Positions 16,983-24,836 of a DNA stretch of 64,000 nucleotides are shown piece by piece (within the stretch, counting starts at the first letter, position 1; each line of letters begins with the position of its first letter). Position numbers and translations under genes: made by a program. Under the pieces are notes generated by a model. The model made no database searches. It saw only the letters and a list, made by a program, of their open reading frames with translations, and was not told where the DNA came from. This stretch comes from Bradyrhizobium campsiandrae (lineage in GTDB: Bacteria > Pseudomonadota > Alphaproteobacteria > Rhizobiales > Xanthobacteraceae): the NCBI RefSeq assembly GCF_014529705.1, contig NZ_JAANIH010000030.1, positions 34,577 to 98,576 of the forward strand, read 5' to 3'.

Positions 16983-17235
16983 ACCGATGGCGGCACGGTC
17001 GCGCATCAAGCTGCGGACAAGGGAATCTGGTGCATGCGTCCGTGCGGCTGCTCGTCCTGGTGTGGCGAAGAAGAGAGGACGTCGGCAGCCACAAAGTGAG
17101 GACTTTCAGGTGGCACTTGATCTCCCGCCCTCGCCGCCGATTCTGGATCGGGAGTTGCGCGCGATTGAGGTTTTGCTTGGCCGCGAGCTGCAGGATCTGC
17201 TGGCTGGTGTTGCAACCGATTCTTGGGGAAAATAG
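16972..17235 (+). CDS. Small conserved hypothetical protein overlapping the relaxase gene
   Basis: ATG 16972 lies inside the last codons of the relaxase gene (ATGAGCTCTAA), giving an 87-residue product. The first 50 residues are very basic (many Arg and Lys), suggesting nucleic acid binding. The second half, LPPSPPILDRELRAIEVLLG, then RELQDLLAG, is helical. The overlap implies translational coupling and a role with the relaxase, but the function is unknown to me. Confidence 0.55.
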   Translation: MSSKPMAARSRIKLRTRESGACVRAAARPGVAKKRGRRQPQSEDFQVALDLPPSPPILDRELRAIEVLLGRELQDLLAGVATDSWGK

Positions 17236-17238
17236 CCG

Positions 17239-17305
17239 TTGACAGGGCATCAAGCGTGACTCTCAATCGAGCTTGGAACGGCGTCAGTAGAGAGTGTCAG
17301 TAGAG
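17239..17305 (+). promoter_or_regulatory. Putative promoter and tandem operator repeats of the recombinase gene
   Basis: A consensus -35 TTGACA at 17239-17244 stands 17 bases before CTCAAT (17262-17267), a weak -10. Between it and the start codon are two identical direct repeats GTCAGTAGAG at 17283-17292 and 17296-17305, one helical turn apart. This is a plausible binding site for a regulator or for the recombinase itself. Confidence 0.5.
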
Positions 17306-17312
17306 TTCTCCC

Positions 17313-18992
17313 ATGAACAAGCACGTGTTTCACAATTCGATTGCCAAGCAACCTGACGCGACAAAGCGCGTTGCGACCTATTACAGGGTCAGCACCGGCC
17401 GCCAGTACGCGAACGAAGCGTCAATTCCGAGCCAGCGCAAAATTACGGCAAGCTTCTGCGATCAGAACGGCTACGTCGTGGTCGAGGAATTCGTCGAGGC
17501 AAAGACCGCGACCGACGATCGCCGACCCGTATTGCAGGACATGATCGAGCGCGCCTGCGCGCCGGATCATCCCTACGACGCGATTGTCTTTTACGCATTC
17601 AACCGCTTCTTCCGCAACGTCGCGGAGATGGAGCTGACCATCCGCAAGTTGCGCAAGCACGGTGTCGAGGTAGTCTCGGTCACGCAGCCGACTGGGGATG
17701 ACCCCAGTCAAATTCTCGTTCGTCAAATCATCGGCGCCTTTGACGAGCACACATCCAGAGAGATATCAAAAAATACAACACGCGCTATGCGCGAATCGGC
17801 GAAACAGGGATTTTGGAACGGCGCGACGCCTCCCCTGGGCTACAAGATCGTCGAGGCGGAGCGGCGCGGGCAGAAGATCAAGAAGAAGCTCGACATTGAT
17901 GCCGTCGAAGCCGAAACGGTTCGGCTGATATTCAAGCTTTATCTTGGAGGCGACGGGAAGTCAGGTCCGCTCGGCGTCAAGGAGACGACGAAATGGCTGA
18001 ACAGCCACGGTTATCGCACCCGCCGCGGCGCGACGTTTGGCGTCGGGCCGGTGCATAAGATTCTGACCAACGCCTGCTATGCGACCGGGCAGTGGCCGTA
18101 TGGCGTGCGCAGCTCCCGGGACGGCAGGAAGCATGACCCGTCGACGGTGATCCGCATTCCCGTCCCCGTGTTGGTCGAGCAAAGCGATTTCGACCGGACG
18201 CAGGCAAAGCTCGCCCGGAGCAATCCCAAGTCCACGCCGCCCCGCGTCGTGAACGGCCCTTCGCTGCTGACGGGCATCGCGGTCTGCGCATCATGCGGCT
18301 CGGGAATGACCCGGACCGGCACGACGAATCGGCAAGGGCGCTCGTACTCCTACTATTCGTGTGCGGGTTGTCAGCAGAAGGGCAATACGGTTTGCAAGGG
18401 CCGGCACATTCCGTCGGCGACCCTGGACGAAATCGTCTTAACAAACCTCAAGCAGCGTGTGCTGGCGCCCGACCGCATCGCCGAGCTCCTGAAGTCGCTG
18501 ATCGAGCGCCAGGCGGCGAAGAGCGAGGCCGCCGACGACCGCTTGCTGGCTCTGCAGAAGGAACTGACAGACTGCGACGATCGCCTGAAGCGGTTGTACC
18601 GTTCGATTGAAGACGGCATCGTCGAACTCGACGATATCCTGCGAGAGCGCACGGCTGCTCTGAAAGCTCAGCGGGAACGGGCCAAGGCGGCCCTGGATCA
18701 TGCGCGCGCACAATGCGGCATGGCGGCGGCCATCAATGCAGAGAAGATTGACGCCTTCGCGCGACTGATGAACGCGAAGCTAGACGCGGGCGATACCAAT
18801 GCCCGCAAAGGCTATATCAACTCGATCATCGACGCGGTCGAGGTCGACGACCAAGCAATCCGGATCATCGGCAGTAAGGACATCCTCCAAGCCGCCATTG
18901 CCGGCAAACAGACCGAGAACGGAAATGTTCGTGGTTTTGTACGCAAATGGCGCGCCCGGAACGATTCGAACGTCCGACCCTCAGATTCGTAG
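17313..18992 (+). CDS. Large serine recombinase (resolvase/invertase family integrase)
   Basis: This 559-residue protein should catalyse site-specific integration and excision. The N-terminal resolvase domain shows YYRVSTGRQ with the nucleophilic Ser near residue 28, then the conserved AFNRFFRN and FDEHTSREISKNTTRAM long-helix region. A Recombinase domain (GYKI...NSHGYRTRRG) follows, then a zinc ribbon with CASCG, SCAGC and C-K-G-R-H. A coiled coil spans residues ~400-470. The last 14 codons and the TAG stop lie within the antisense of the tRNA-Arg gene, so the C-terminus KWRARNDSNVRPSDS is encoded by the tRNA 3' half. This fits an integrase gene that borders its own attachment site. Confidence 0.9.
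   Translation: MNKHVFHNSIAKQPDATKRVATYYRVSTGRQYANEASIPSQRKITASFCDQNGYVVVEEFVEAKTATDDRRPVLQDMIERACAPDHPYDAIVFYAFNRFFRNVAEMELTIRKLRKHGVEVVSVTQPTGDDPSQILVRQIIGAFDEHTSREISKNTTRAMRESAKQGFWNGATPPLGYKIVEAERRGQKIKKKLDIDAVEAETVRLIFKLYLGGDGKSGPLGVKETTKWLNSHGYRTRRGATFGVGPVHKILTNACYATGQWPYGVRSSRDGRKHDPSTVIRIPVPVLVEQSDFDRTQAKLARSNPKSTPPRVVNGPSLLTGIAVCASCGSGMTRTGTTNRQGRSYSYYSCAGCQQKGNTVCKGRHIPSATLDEIVLTNLKQRVLAPDRIAELLKSLIERQAAKSEAADDRLLALQKELTDCDDRLKRLYRSIEDGIVELDDILRERTAALKAQRERAKAALDHARAQCGMAAAINAEKIDAFARLMNAKLDAGDTNARKGYINSIIDAVEVDDQAIRIIGSKDILQAAIAGKQTENGNVRGFVRKWRARNDSNVRPSDS
18951..18992. other. Putative attachment site: tRNA-Arg 3' half overlapping the recombinase end
   Basis: The acceptor strand, T arm and part of the anticodon arm of the minus-strand tRNA-Arg are shared with the 3' end of the recombinase gene. 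Elements that integrate into tRNA genes usually restore the 3' half this way. The tRNA 3' end faces left, so the element would extend leftward from 18951. I did not find a second copy of this segment within 1-18900, so the far end is probably outside the window or has decayed. Confidence 0.5.
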
Positions 18993-19024
18993 TCTGATGC
19001 TCTATCCAGCTGAGCTACGGGCGC
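18951..19024 (-). tRNA. tRNA-Arg (ACG)
   Basis: The minus strand folds as a 74-base cloverleaf. The acceptor GCGCCCG pairs with CGGGCGC, the D arm is GCTC...GAGC, and the anticodon arm TCAGA-CTACGAA-TCTGA places ACG at positions 34-36. The T arm contains TTCGAAT and the discriminator is G. CCA is not encoded. It marks the border between the accessory region and the core chromosome. Confidence 0.93.
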
Positions 19025-19159
19025 GTTTTTCGCTGATGGTGCAGGCGGAGCCCGCACGCAGCCTCCGGACAGCGCCGGAGGGGTGCGAAAGAGCGCTCTG
19101 ACTAACCGCTCTTGTCGGCGTTGGCAAGGTCCGGAATGGAGAGATTTTGCAGGCAGATG

Positions 19160-19280
19160 ACGGTCTCGCCACCATCATTCCGGGGCTCGCGAAGCGAGAA
19201 GGGCGGAATCTCGTGTCAAAACCTCGGGATTCCGGGCTCGGCGCTCTGCGCCGCCCCGGAATGACGGGCGACTCGGCCTC
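19160..19280. repeat. Intergenic palindromic repeat (CATTCCGGGGC type)
   Basis: The region between tRNA-Arg and the histidine kinase gene holds inverted copies of ATTCCGGGGC / GCCCCGGAATGA at its two ends, with a second nested palindrome near 19228-19258. It resembles the dispersed intergenic repeats found throughout the right part of the window. Confidence 0.55.
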
Positions 19281-19290
19281 TGGCCCAGCC

Positions 19291-20814
19291 TTACGCCCGC
19301 TGCCGCTCGTTGCGGATGGAGAGCAGTTCCACGGGGCGGTCGGGGATGACGATGCGGAAGGTGGCGCCGATGGTGCCTTCGACCAGATGGATGTCGCCGC
19401 CATGGGCGCGGACCAGTTCGGCGGCGATGGCAAGGCCGAGGCCGCTGCCGCCGGGGCGGCCCGAGGTCTGGAACGCCTCGAACAGGTGCTCCCGGGTCTT
19501 CTGGGGCACGCCGGGGCCGGTGTCGGAGACCTCCAGGATGGCGACCGCGCCTTCACGTTTTCCGGTGATCCGGATCTGCTGCGGACCGCCGTCGCCGGAG
19601 GCGTGGCTCTCCAGGGCCTGGGCGGCGTTGCGCACGAGGTTGAGCAGCACGCGGAACAGCTGGTCGGGATCGGCATCGACCGCAAGCCCGCGCTCGATCG
19701 CGGCGACCCAGGCGATCGTGGCATCATTGGCGAGGCCCGCGGTCTCGCGCACCTCGAGCACGACAGGCTCGATCAGCATCATGCGGCGATCGGGCGCCGC
19801 CTCCTGGGCGCGGCCGTAGGACAGCGTCGACTGGCAGAAGGCGATGGCGCGCTCGAGCGAGCGCACGAGCTTGGGCGCAAAGCGCTGCACCCTGGGATCG
19901 GGCACGCTGGCGAGCTGATCCGACAAGAGCTGCGCCGAGGCCAGGAGATTGCGCAGATCATGGTTGATCTTGGAGACGGCGAGGCCGAGCGCGGCGAGCC
20001 GGCTCTTCTGATTCAGCATCGACATCAGGTCGCGCTGCATGTCGGATAATTCGCGCTCGGCGACGCCGATTTCGTCGCTGCGCTGGCTCGGCACGATGAT
20101 CCGCGCCGAACTCTCGGGATTCTCGTGGAAGCCGACCAGGCTCGCGGTCAGCCGCCGCATCGGCCGCACGAAGAGATAATGGAGCGCGAGATAGACGAGG
20201 CCGGCGGTCAAAATGCCGATGATCAGCGCGACCACCACGACGTTGCGGGAGAAGCGGTACATCGACTGCCGCAGCGGCAGATCGTCGGTCACGATCTCGA
20301 TGAACTGGGCATTGCCGACGCCGGGGCCGACGATGCGGATCGGCTGATTGCCGGTCTCCAGCATCATCTGGAACGAGCCGGTGATCGCCTCCCAGGCGGT
20401 CATGTCGCGCAGGTCGATGTCGTGCGCGATCGTGGCCGGCAGATTGTCGCTGGCGAGCAGCCGGCGCTGCTGTCCCATCTTGATGGCGACGGCGCGCGCA
20501 TTGATGCTCTTGAGGATCTCGCGCGACAGCGAATCCGGCACCATGCCGAGCGGCGCCGCATCGAGCACCAGCGCCGCCGTGTTCGCGGCGGCCACCCGGT
20601 CGTTGAGCCGGTTGACCCAGAAGTTGGCGATCGCGGGCACATAGAGCAGGATGGCCGCGATCATCACCAGGGGGACGGTGAGAAGCAGCAGCTTGCCGGA
20701 CAGGCCGAGTCCATCCGGCCCGCGGGACCGCGTCGCCGGCTGGTCCTCTGGCCGATCCAGATCCAGACCTTGATCCGAATCTTGGGTCGACTGCTGGAGG
20801 TCTGTCGCTACCAC
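19291..20814 (-). CDS. Sensor histidine kinase (orphan)
   Basis: This 507-residue membrane kinase has transmembrane helices at about 42-64 and 196-218, enclosing a ~130-residue periplasmic sensor region. A HAMP-like linker (LFVRPMRRLTASL) follows. The dimerisation/phosphoacceptor segment is SKINHDLRNLLAS, with the His phosphorylation site. The ATPase domain has the N box FRVLLNLVRNAAQAL, the G1 box DTGPGVP and the G2 box GGSGLGLAIA. No response regulator is adjacent, so its partner is encoded elsewhere. The N-terminal 35 residues are hydrophilic and rich in Asp and Gln. The signal is unknown. Confidence 0.88.
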   Translation of the reverse strand: MVATDLQQSTQDSDQGLDLDRPEDQPATRSRGPDGLGLSGKLLLLTVPLVMIAAILLYVPAIANFWVNRLNDRVAAANTAALVLDAAPLGMVPDSLSREILKSINARAVAIKMGQQRRLLASDNLPATIAHDIDLRDMTAWEAITGSFQMMLETGNQPIRIVGPGVGNAQFIEIVTDDLPLRQSMYRFSRNVVVVALIIGILTAGLVYLALHYLFVRPMRRLTASLVGFHENPESSARIIVPSQRSDEIGVAERELSDMQRDLMSMLNQKSRLAALGLAVSKINHDLRNLLASAQLLSDQLASVPDPRVQRFAPKLVRSLERAIAFCQSTLSYGRAQEAAPDRRMMLIEPVVLEVRETAGLANDATIAWVAAIERGLAVDADPDQLFRVLLNLVRNAAQALESHASGDGGPQQIRITGKREGAVAILEVSDTGPGVPQKTREHLFEAFQTSGRPGGSGLGLAIAAELVRAHGGDIHLVEGTIGATFRIVIPDRPVELLSIRNERQRA

Positions 20815-21177
20815 GAAATTCGCCCCTGCTGGCCTTCTGATAGAGCTCGACGGATGGAGGATGCGACCCGACCCTGGGCGTGGTCAAATTACGGATCGCT
20901 AATCTGCCAAGGTGGGATGTAGGCGCTGATACCGCCATTCGCCACCTCAAGGGTTAAAAACCCCAAGGAAACAGCGATATTCACTGGAACTGCGCGGTCC
21001 TGCGGCGTTGACGAAAACAAGACGCTCCCTTATAAGCCGCGCAAATTGTCCGCGATGACCCGGTGCGATGCCGGGAGCGGCTCTTCCGGGGCCGGAAAGG
21101 GCCCGTTTTGGGCCGCATCTTTACGGACTTTACCATCAATTCTACAGGCAAATTGCCCGGTCAGCGGAGAAAAACCC
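20815..21177. other. Intergenic region between histidine kinase and rpmH
   Basis: This 363-base divergent spacer has a symmetrical GGGTTAAAAACCC at 20952-20964 and the rpmH promoter at 21008-21036. No open frame in it looks like a gene. Confidence 0.6.
21008..21036 (+). promoter_or_regulatory. Sigma-70-type promoter of the rpmH operon
   Basis: TTGACG at 21008-21013 is separated by exactly 17 bases from TATAAG at 21031-21036. This would leave a leader of roughly 135 bases before the rpmH start, a reasonable arrangement for a strongly expressed ribosomal protein gene. Confidence 0.65.
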
Positions 21178-21312
21178 GTGAAGCGGACTTATCAACCCAG
21201 CAAACTGGTGCGCAAGCGCCGTCACGGTTTCCGTGCTCGTCTCGCCACTGCCGGCGGCCGCAAGGTCCTCGCCGCCCGGAGAGCGCGCGGCCGCAAGCGT
21301 CTGAGCGCCTGA
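21178..21312 (+). CDS. rpmH: 50S ribosomal protein L34
   Basis: The 44-residue product MKRTYQPSKLVRKRRHGFRA, continuing to GRKRLSA, is the universal L34 sequence and length. It starts with GTG at 21178, with GGAG 11-14 bases upstream. It is a component of the large ribosomal subunit. rnpA follows 27 bases downstream in the classical rpmH-rnpA-yidC order. Confidence 0.97.
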   Translation: MKRTYQPSKLVRKRRHGFRARLATAGGRKVLAARRARGRKRLSA

Positions 21313-21339
21313 GCCGGACCCCATTTTTGGGATTTCATC

Positions 21340-21762
21340 ATGGATCGGCTGAGGCAGCGAGCGGATTTCCTCGCCGTTGCCAATGGCGCGCGGGTGAATA
21401 GTCCCGCGTTCGTCCTGCAAAGCCTTGACCGCCGAGGTCTTGACCGTTCAAGTCTTGGCCACGACGATAGCGGCCCTGTCAGGATCGGCTTCACCGTTAC
21501 CAAAAAGAACGGCAACGCCCCCGAGCGCAATCGTATCCGGCGCCGGCTTCGCGAATTGGTGAAGCGGCTCGATCCGGTATCGATGCAACCCCATCATGAT
21601 TACGTGCTGGTCGGCCGCAGGGACGCGCTCACGCGCGACTTCGCCACCATGCTCGATGACCTCCGCACGGCGTTCACGAGGCCCGCGCGGCAGGCGCCAA
21701 GGGGACGCGGGCCAAAGCCAGATCCAAGGCCGGCGCCAGACGCCAGCCGCAAACCGGATTGA
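21340..21762 (+). CDS. rnpA: Ribonuclease P protein component
   Basis: This basic protein of 140 residues binds RNase P RNA and helps mature the 5' ends of tRNAs. The family core is present: LRQRADFL near the start, FTVTKKNGNAPERNRIRRRLRE (RNR motif, about residues 51-72) and a C-terminal VLVGRRDAL strand-helix. The proline- and arginine-rich C-terminal tail is longer than in E. coli, as is usual in rhizobia. It lies between rpmH and yidC, with only 15 bases to the yidC start; no yidD gene is inserted. Confidence 0.95.
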   Translation: MDRLRQRADFLAVANGARVNSPAFVLQSLDRRGLDRSSLGHDDSGPVRIGFTVTKKNGNAPERNRIRRRLRELVKRLDPVSMQPHHDYVLVGRRDALTRDFATMLDDLRTAFTRPARQAPRGRGPKPDPRPAPDASRKPD

Positions 21763-21777
21763 TGACGAGACATAGTG

Positions 21778-23622
21778 ATGACCGACAATCGCAATACCAT
21801 CCTCGCCGTCATTCTGTCCGGCCTGGTGCTGATCGCCTGGCAGTATTTCTACAACGTGCCGGCCATGGAGAAGCAGCGCGCCCAGCAGCAGGCGCAGGCC
21901 GAGCTGCAAAAGGCCAATCCGCAGCCGACGGCCTCGGCAACGCCGGGCGCCACACCGCAGGCCGGCAGCGCGCCCACCACCGCGCCGGGCGCGAACCAGC
22001 AGGGCCAGCCGACCGTCAGCCGCGACACCGCGATTGCAGCGGGCCCGCGCGTCAAGATCGACACGCCGCGCCTTGCCGGCAGCATCTCGCTGAAGGGCGG
22101 CCGCATCGACGACCTCGCGCTGCTGCAGTACCGCGAGACGGTCGACCCCAAATCGCCGCCAATCATTCTCTATTCGCCCTCGGGCACCGCAGAACCCTAT
22201 TACGCCGAGTTCGGCTGGGTGGCGGCGACGGGCGTGACGTCGAAGATGCCGGATGCCCAGACCGTCTGGCAGCAGGACGGCAGCGGCAGCCTGACCCCGG
22301 CGACGCCGGTGGTGCTGAAGTGGGACAATGGCGAGGGCCTCACCTTCCGCCGCACCATCTCGGTCGACGACCATTATCTCTTCACCATCAAGGACGACGT
22401 GAGCAATGTCGGCAACGCGCCTGTCACGCTCTATCCGTTCGCCCTGATCTCGCGCCATGGCACGCCACAAGTGTCCGGCTATTACATCCTGCATGAGGGC
22501 CTGATCGGCTATCTCGATGGCTTGCAGGAATATGCCTACAAGAAGATCGACGAAGCCAAATCGGTCAGCTTCAAGGTCACCAATGGCTGGCTCGGCATCA
22601 CCGACAAGTATTGGGCCTCGGCGCTGCTGCCCGACACCAGCGCGCAGCTTCAGGCTCGGTTCTCGTCGAACCTCACCGGCAACGTCCATACCTACCAGAC
22701 CGACTATCTGCTCGACCCTGTTACGGTCGCGATCGGCGGCACAGGAACCGCAAACGCGCGGCTGTTCGCCGGTGCCAAGGAAGCCGGCGTTGTCGGCATC
22801 AACTTCCCGCTCGCCGGGCTCGGCGGGTACAACAAGGCACTCGGCCTCAACAAATTCGATCTCCTGATCGACTGGGGCTATTTCTACTTCATCACCAAGC
22901 CGATGTTCCTCGGCCTCGACTTCTTCTACCGTTTCTTCGGCAATTTCGGCATCTCGATCCTGCTCGTCACCGTGATCGTGAAGCTCTTGTTCTTCCCGCT
23001 GGCGAACAAATCCTACGCCTCGATGGCGAAGATGAAGTCGATCCAGCCGCAGCTGCAGGCGCTGAAGGAGCGCTACCCTGACGACAAGGTGAAGCAGCAG
23101 CAGGAGATGATGGAGATCTACCGCAAGGAGAAGATCAATCCGGTCGCCGGCTGTCTTCCCGTGGTGATCCAGATCCCGGTGTTCTTCTCGCTCTACAAGG
23201 TGCTGTTCGTCACCATCGAGATGCGGCACGCACCGTTCTTCGGCTGGATCAAGGACCTCTCCGCGCCGGATCCGACCAATCTGTTCACGCTGTTCGGCCT
23301 GATCCCGTTCGACCCGACGACCATTCCGGTGTTCGGCCATTACCTCGCGCTGGGCATCTGGCCGATCATCATGGGCATCACGATGTGGTTCCAGATGAAG
23401 CTGAACCCGACGCCGCCGGATCCGACGCAGCAGATCATCTTCAACTGGATGCCGCTGATCTTCACCTTCATGCTGGCGGGCTTCCCGGCAGGCCTCGTGA
23501 TCTACTGGGCCTGGAACAACACGCTCTCGGTGATCCAGCAGAGCTTCATCATGCGCCGCAACGGCGTGAAGGTGGAGCTGTTCGACAATCTCAAGGCAAC
23601 GTTCGCGAAGAAGGCGACGTAA
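21778..23622 (+). CDS. yidC: Membrane protein insertase YidC
   Basis: This 614-residue protein inserts and folds inner-membrane proteins with or without SecYEG. There is an N-terminal signal-anchor (NTILAVILSGLVLIAWQYF), a low-complexity Gln/Ala/Pro linker, a large periplasmic domain (to about residue 365) and the conserved C-terminal five-helix core. The core has FGISILLVTVIVKLLFFPLA, the coiled-coil hairpin MKSIQPQLQALKERYPDDK and the INPVAGCLPVVIQIPVFFSLY motif. ATG 21778 is used; a GTG precedes it immediately. The C-terminus carries a basic tail. Confidence 0.97.
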   Translation: MTDNRNTILAVILSGLVLIAWQYFYNVPAMEKQRAQQQAQAELQKANPQPTASATPGATPQAGSAPTTAPGANQQGQPTVSRDTAIAAGPRVKIDTPRLAGSISLKGGRIDDLALLQYRETVDPKSPPIILYSPSGTAEPYYAEFGWVAATGVTSKMPDAQTVWQQDGSGSLTPATPVVLKWDNGEGLTFRRTISVDDHYLFTIKDDVSNVGNAPVTLYPFALISRHGTPQVSGYYILHEGLIGYLDGLQEYAYKKIDEAKSVSFKVTNGWLGITDKYWASALLPDTSAQLQARFSSNLTGNVHTYQTDYLLDPVTVAIGGTGTANARLFAGAKEAGVVGINFPLAGLGGYNKALGLNKFDLLIDWGYFYFITKPMFLGLDFFYRFFGNFGISILLVTVIVKLLFFPLANKSYASMAKMKSIQPQLQALKERYPDDKVKQQQEMMEIYRKEKINPVAGCLPVVIQIPVFFSLYKVLFVTIEMRHAPFFGWIKDLSAPDPTNLFTLFGLIPFDPTTIPVFGHYLALGIWPIIMGITMWFQMKLNPTPPDPTQQIIFNWMPLIFTFMLAGFPAGLVIYWAWNNTLSVIQQSFIMRRNGVKVELFDNLKATFAKKAT

Positions 23623-23627
23623 TCGTC

Positions 23628-23694
23628 GTTGCGAGCGCTTCGCTTCCGCCTTCGCTCTTCGAGCTACGGCGGACAAGTCGCTCGCAATGACGCG
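23628..23694. repeat. Intergenic palindromic repeat between yidC and engB
   Basis: The sequence CGTTGCGAGCG near 23631 is matched in inverse by CGCTCGCAATGACG ending at 23693, with a nested CTTCGC/GCGAAG-rich centre. It can form a long hairpin and may act as terminator or processing site. It resembles dispersed repeats of Bradyrhizobium-type chromosomes. Confidence 0.6.
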
Positions 23695-23714
23695 GGGAAA
23701 CAGCGAGCCTTCGC

Positions 23715-24368
23715 ATGACCGACGACAAAGATGCGAAGCTGATTGAAGCCGGGCGAAAGCTGTTCGCGCGCGACTGGCGGTTCATCTGGGCCTCGCCCTC
23801 GATCCAGACGCTGCCGCCGATGGCGGCACCGGAGATCGCCTTTGCCGGCCGCTCCAATGTCGGCAAGTCGAGCCTGATCAACGCGCTGACGGGGCGGAAC
23901 GCGCTGGCGCGGACCTCGCACACGCCCGGCCGCACGCAGGAGCTGATCTTCTTCGAGGTGCCCGGCAAGACGGACCTGCGCCTCGTCGACATGCCCGGCT
24001 ATGGCTACGCCAAGGCACCGAAGAGCCAGGTCGCGTCCTGGACCGAGCTGATCCACACATTCCTGCTCGGACGCGCCTCGCTCGCGCGCGTCTACGTGCT
24101 GATCGATGCGCGCCATGGCCTGAAGGATGTCGACCTCGAAGTCCTGAAGACGCTCGACCGCTCCGCCGTCAGCTACCAGATCGTGCTGACCAAGGCCGAC
24201 CAGGTGAAAGCCTCCGAGCTGCAATCGCGCATCACCGAGACGGAGGCCGCGCTCGCCAAGCACCCGGCCGCATTCCCCAACGTGATTGCGACCTCGTCGC
24301 GCTCATCGACCGGCATGGCCGAGCTGCGTGCCGCCATGGCAAAGCTGCTGGAAGAGCGGAGCGCGTGA
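23715..24368 (+). CDS. engB: Ribosome biogenesis GTP-binding protein YihA/YsxC (EngB)
   Basis: This 217-residue GTPase is needed for late assembly of the 50S subunit. G1 AGRSNVGKSS is near residues 44-53, the switch threonine lies in SHTPGRTQ, G3 is DMPGYGYAKAP, G4 is TKAD and G5 is TSS. Length and motif order are those of EngB. It is in the rpmH-rnpA-yidC-engB run, separated from yidC by a palindromic repeat, and its TGA overlaps the ATG of the next gene. Confidence 0.96.
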   Translation: MTDDKDAKLIEAGRKLFARDWRFIWASPSIQTLPPMAAPEIAFAGRSNVGKSSLINALTGRNALARTSHTPGRTQELIFFEVPGKTDLRLVDMPGYGYAKAPKSQVASWTELIHTFLLGRASLARVYVLIDARHGLKDVDLEVLKTLDRSAVSYQIVLTKADQVKASELQSRITETEAALAKHPAAFPNVIATSSRSSTGMAELRAAMAKLLEERSA

Positions 24369-24727
24369 TGGTGCGCCTGCTGATCGCGCTTGCCGGCTTG
24401 ATGGGCGCCGCCGGCGTCGCACTCGCCGCAGCCTCGGCCCACGGCGCGGATGCCAGCCGGCTTGCCTCCGCAAGCACCATGCTGCTGTTTCATGCAACTG
24501 CCATATTGGCGGTGGTAGCCTTGCTCGCCCGCGGCCTTCTGCACGGCGGAATTGGCCTGATCGCCGCATTCGGCTTCGTGATCGGCGCCGCCTTGTTCGC
24601 GGGCGATCTGACCTTGCGGCAATATGCGGGACACTCGCTGTTTCCGATGGCGGCTCCATCAGGCGGAACGCTGATGATTTTGAGCTGGCTGGCGGTGACG
24701 CTGGCGGCTGTGGTGGCGAGGAAGTGA
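24368..24727 (+). CDS. DUF423 family inner-membrane protein
   Basis: The 119-residue product has four hydrophobic segments and the DUF423 features: an N-terminal glycine-rich helix (GLMGAAGVALAAASAHG), a central FHATAILAVVALLA helix and PMAAPSGGTLMILSWLAV near the C-terminus. No biochemical function is established for the family. The start ATG 24368 overlaps the engB stop (ATGA type), so it is probably translated in coupling with engB. Confidence 0.85.
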   Translation: MVRLLIALAGLMGAAGVALAAASAHGADASRLASASTMLLFHATAILAVVALLARGLLHGGIGLIAAFGFVIGAALFAGDLTLRQYAGHSLFPMAAPSGGTLMILSWLAVTLAAVVARK

Positions 24728-24836
24728 CGCTTTCCTCCTTCTCCCCTTGTGGGAGAGGGAAGAACATGACTTTGCGCCTCGCCCGCCAATCGGATAGAAC
24801 GCGAACCCGCGTTAGTCCCGCCAGCGAGACCTCGAC

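Noticed and set aside
15399..17009. 536-codon open frame on the minus strand opposite the relaxase
   Set aside because: It is a high-GC antisense shadow; the plus strand has clear relaxase and helicase motifs throughout.
1..18950. Symbiosis (nod/nif) or defence island
   Set aside because: No nod, nif, restriction, toxin-antitoxin or CRISPR-associated gene was recognised in this stretch.
21448..23676. 742-codon minus-strand frame opposite rnpA and yidC
   Set aside because: Arg/His/Asp-rich repetitive translation with no domain; the opposite strand encodes YidC.
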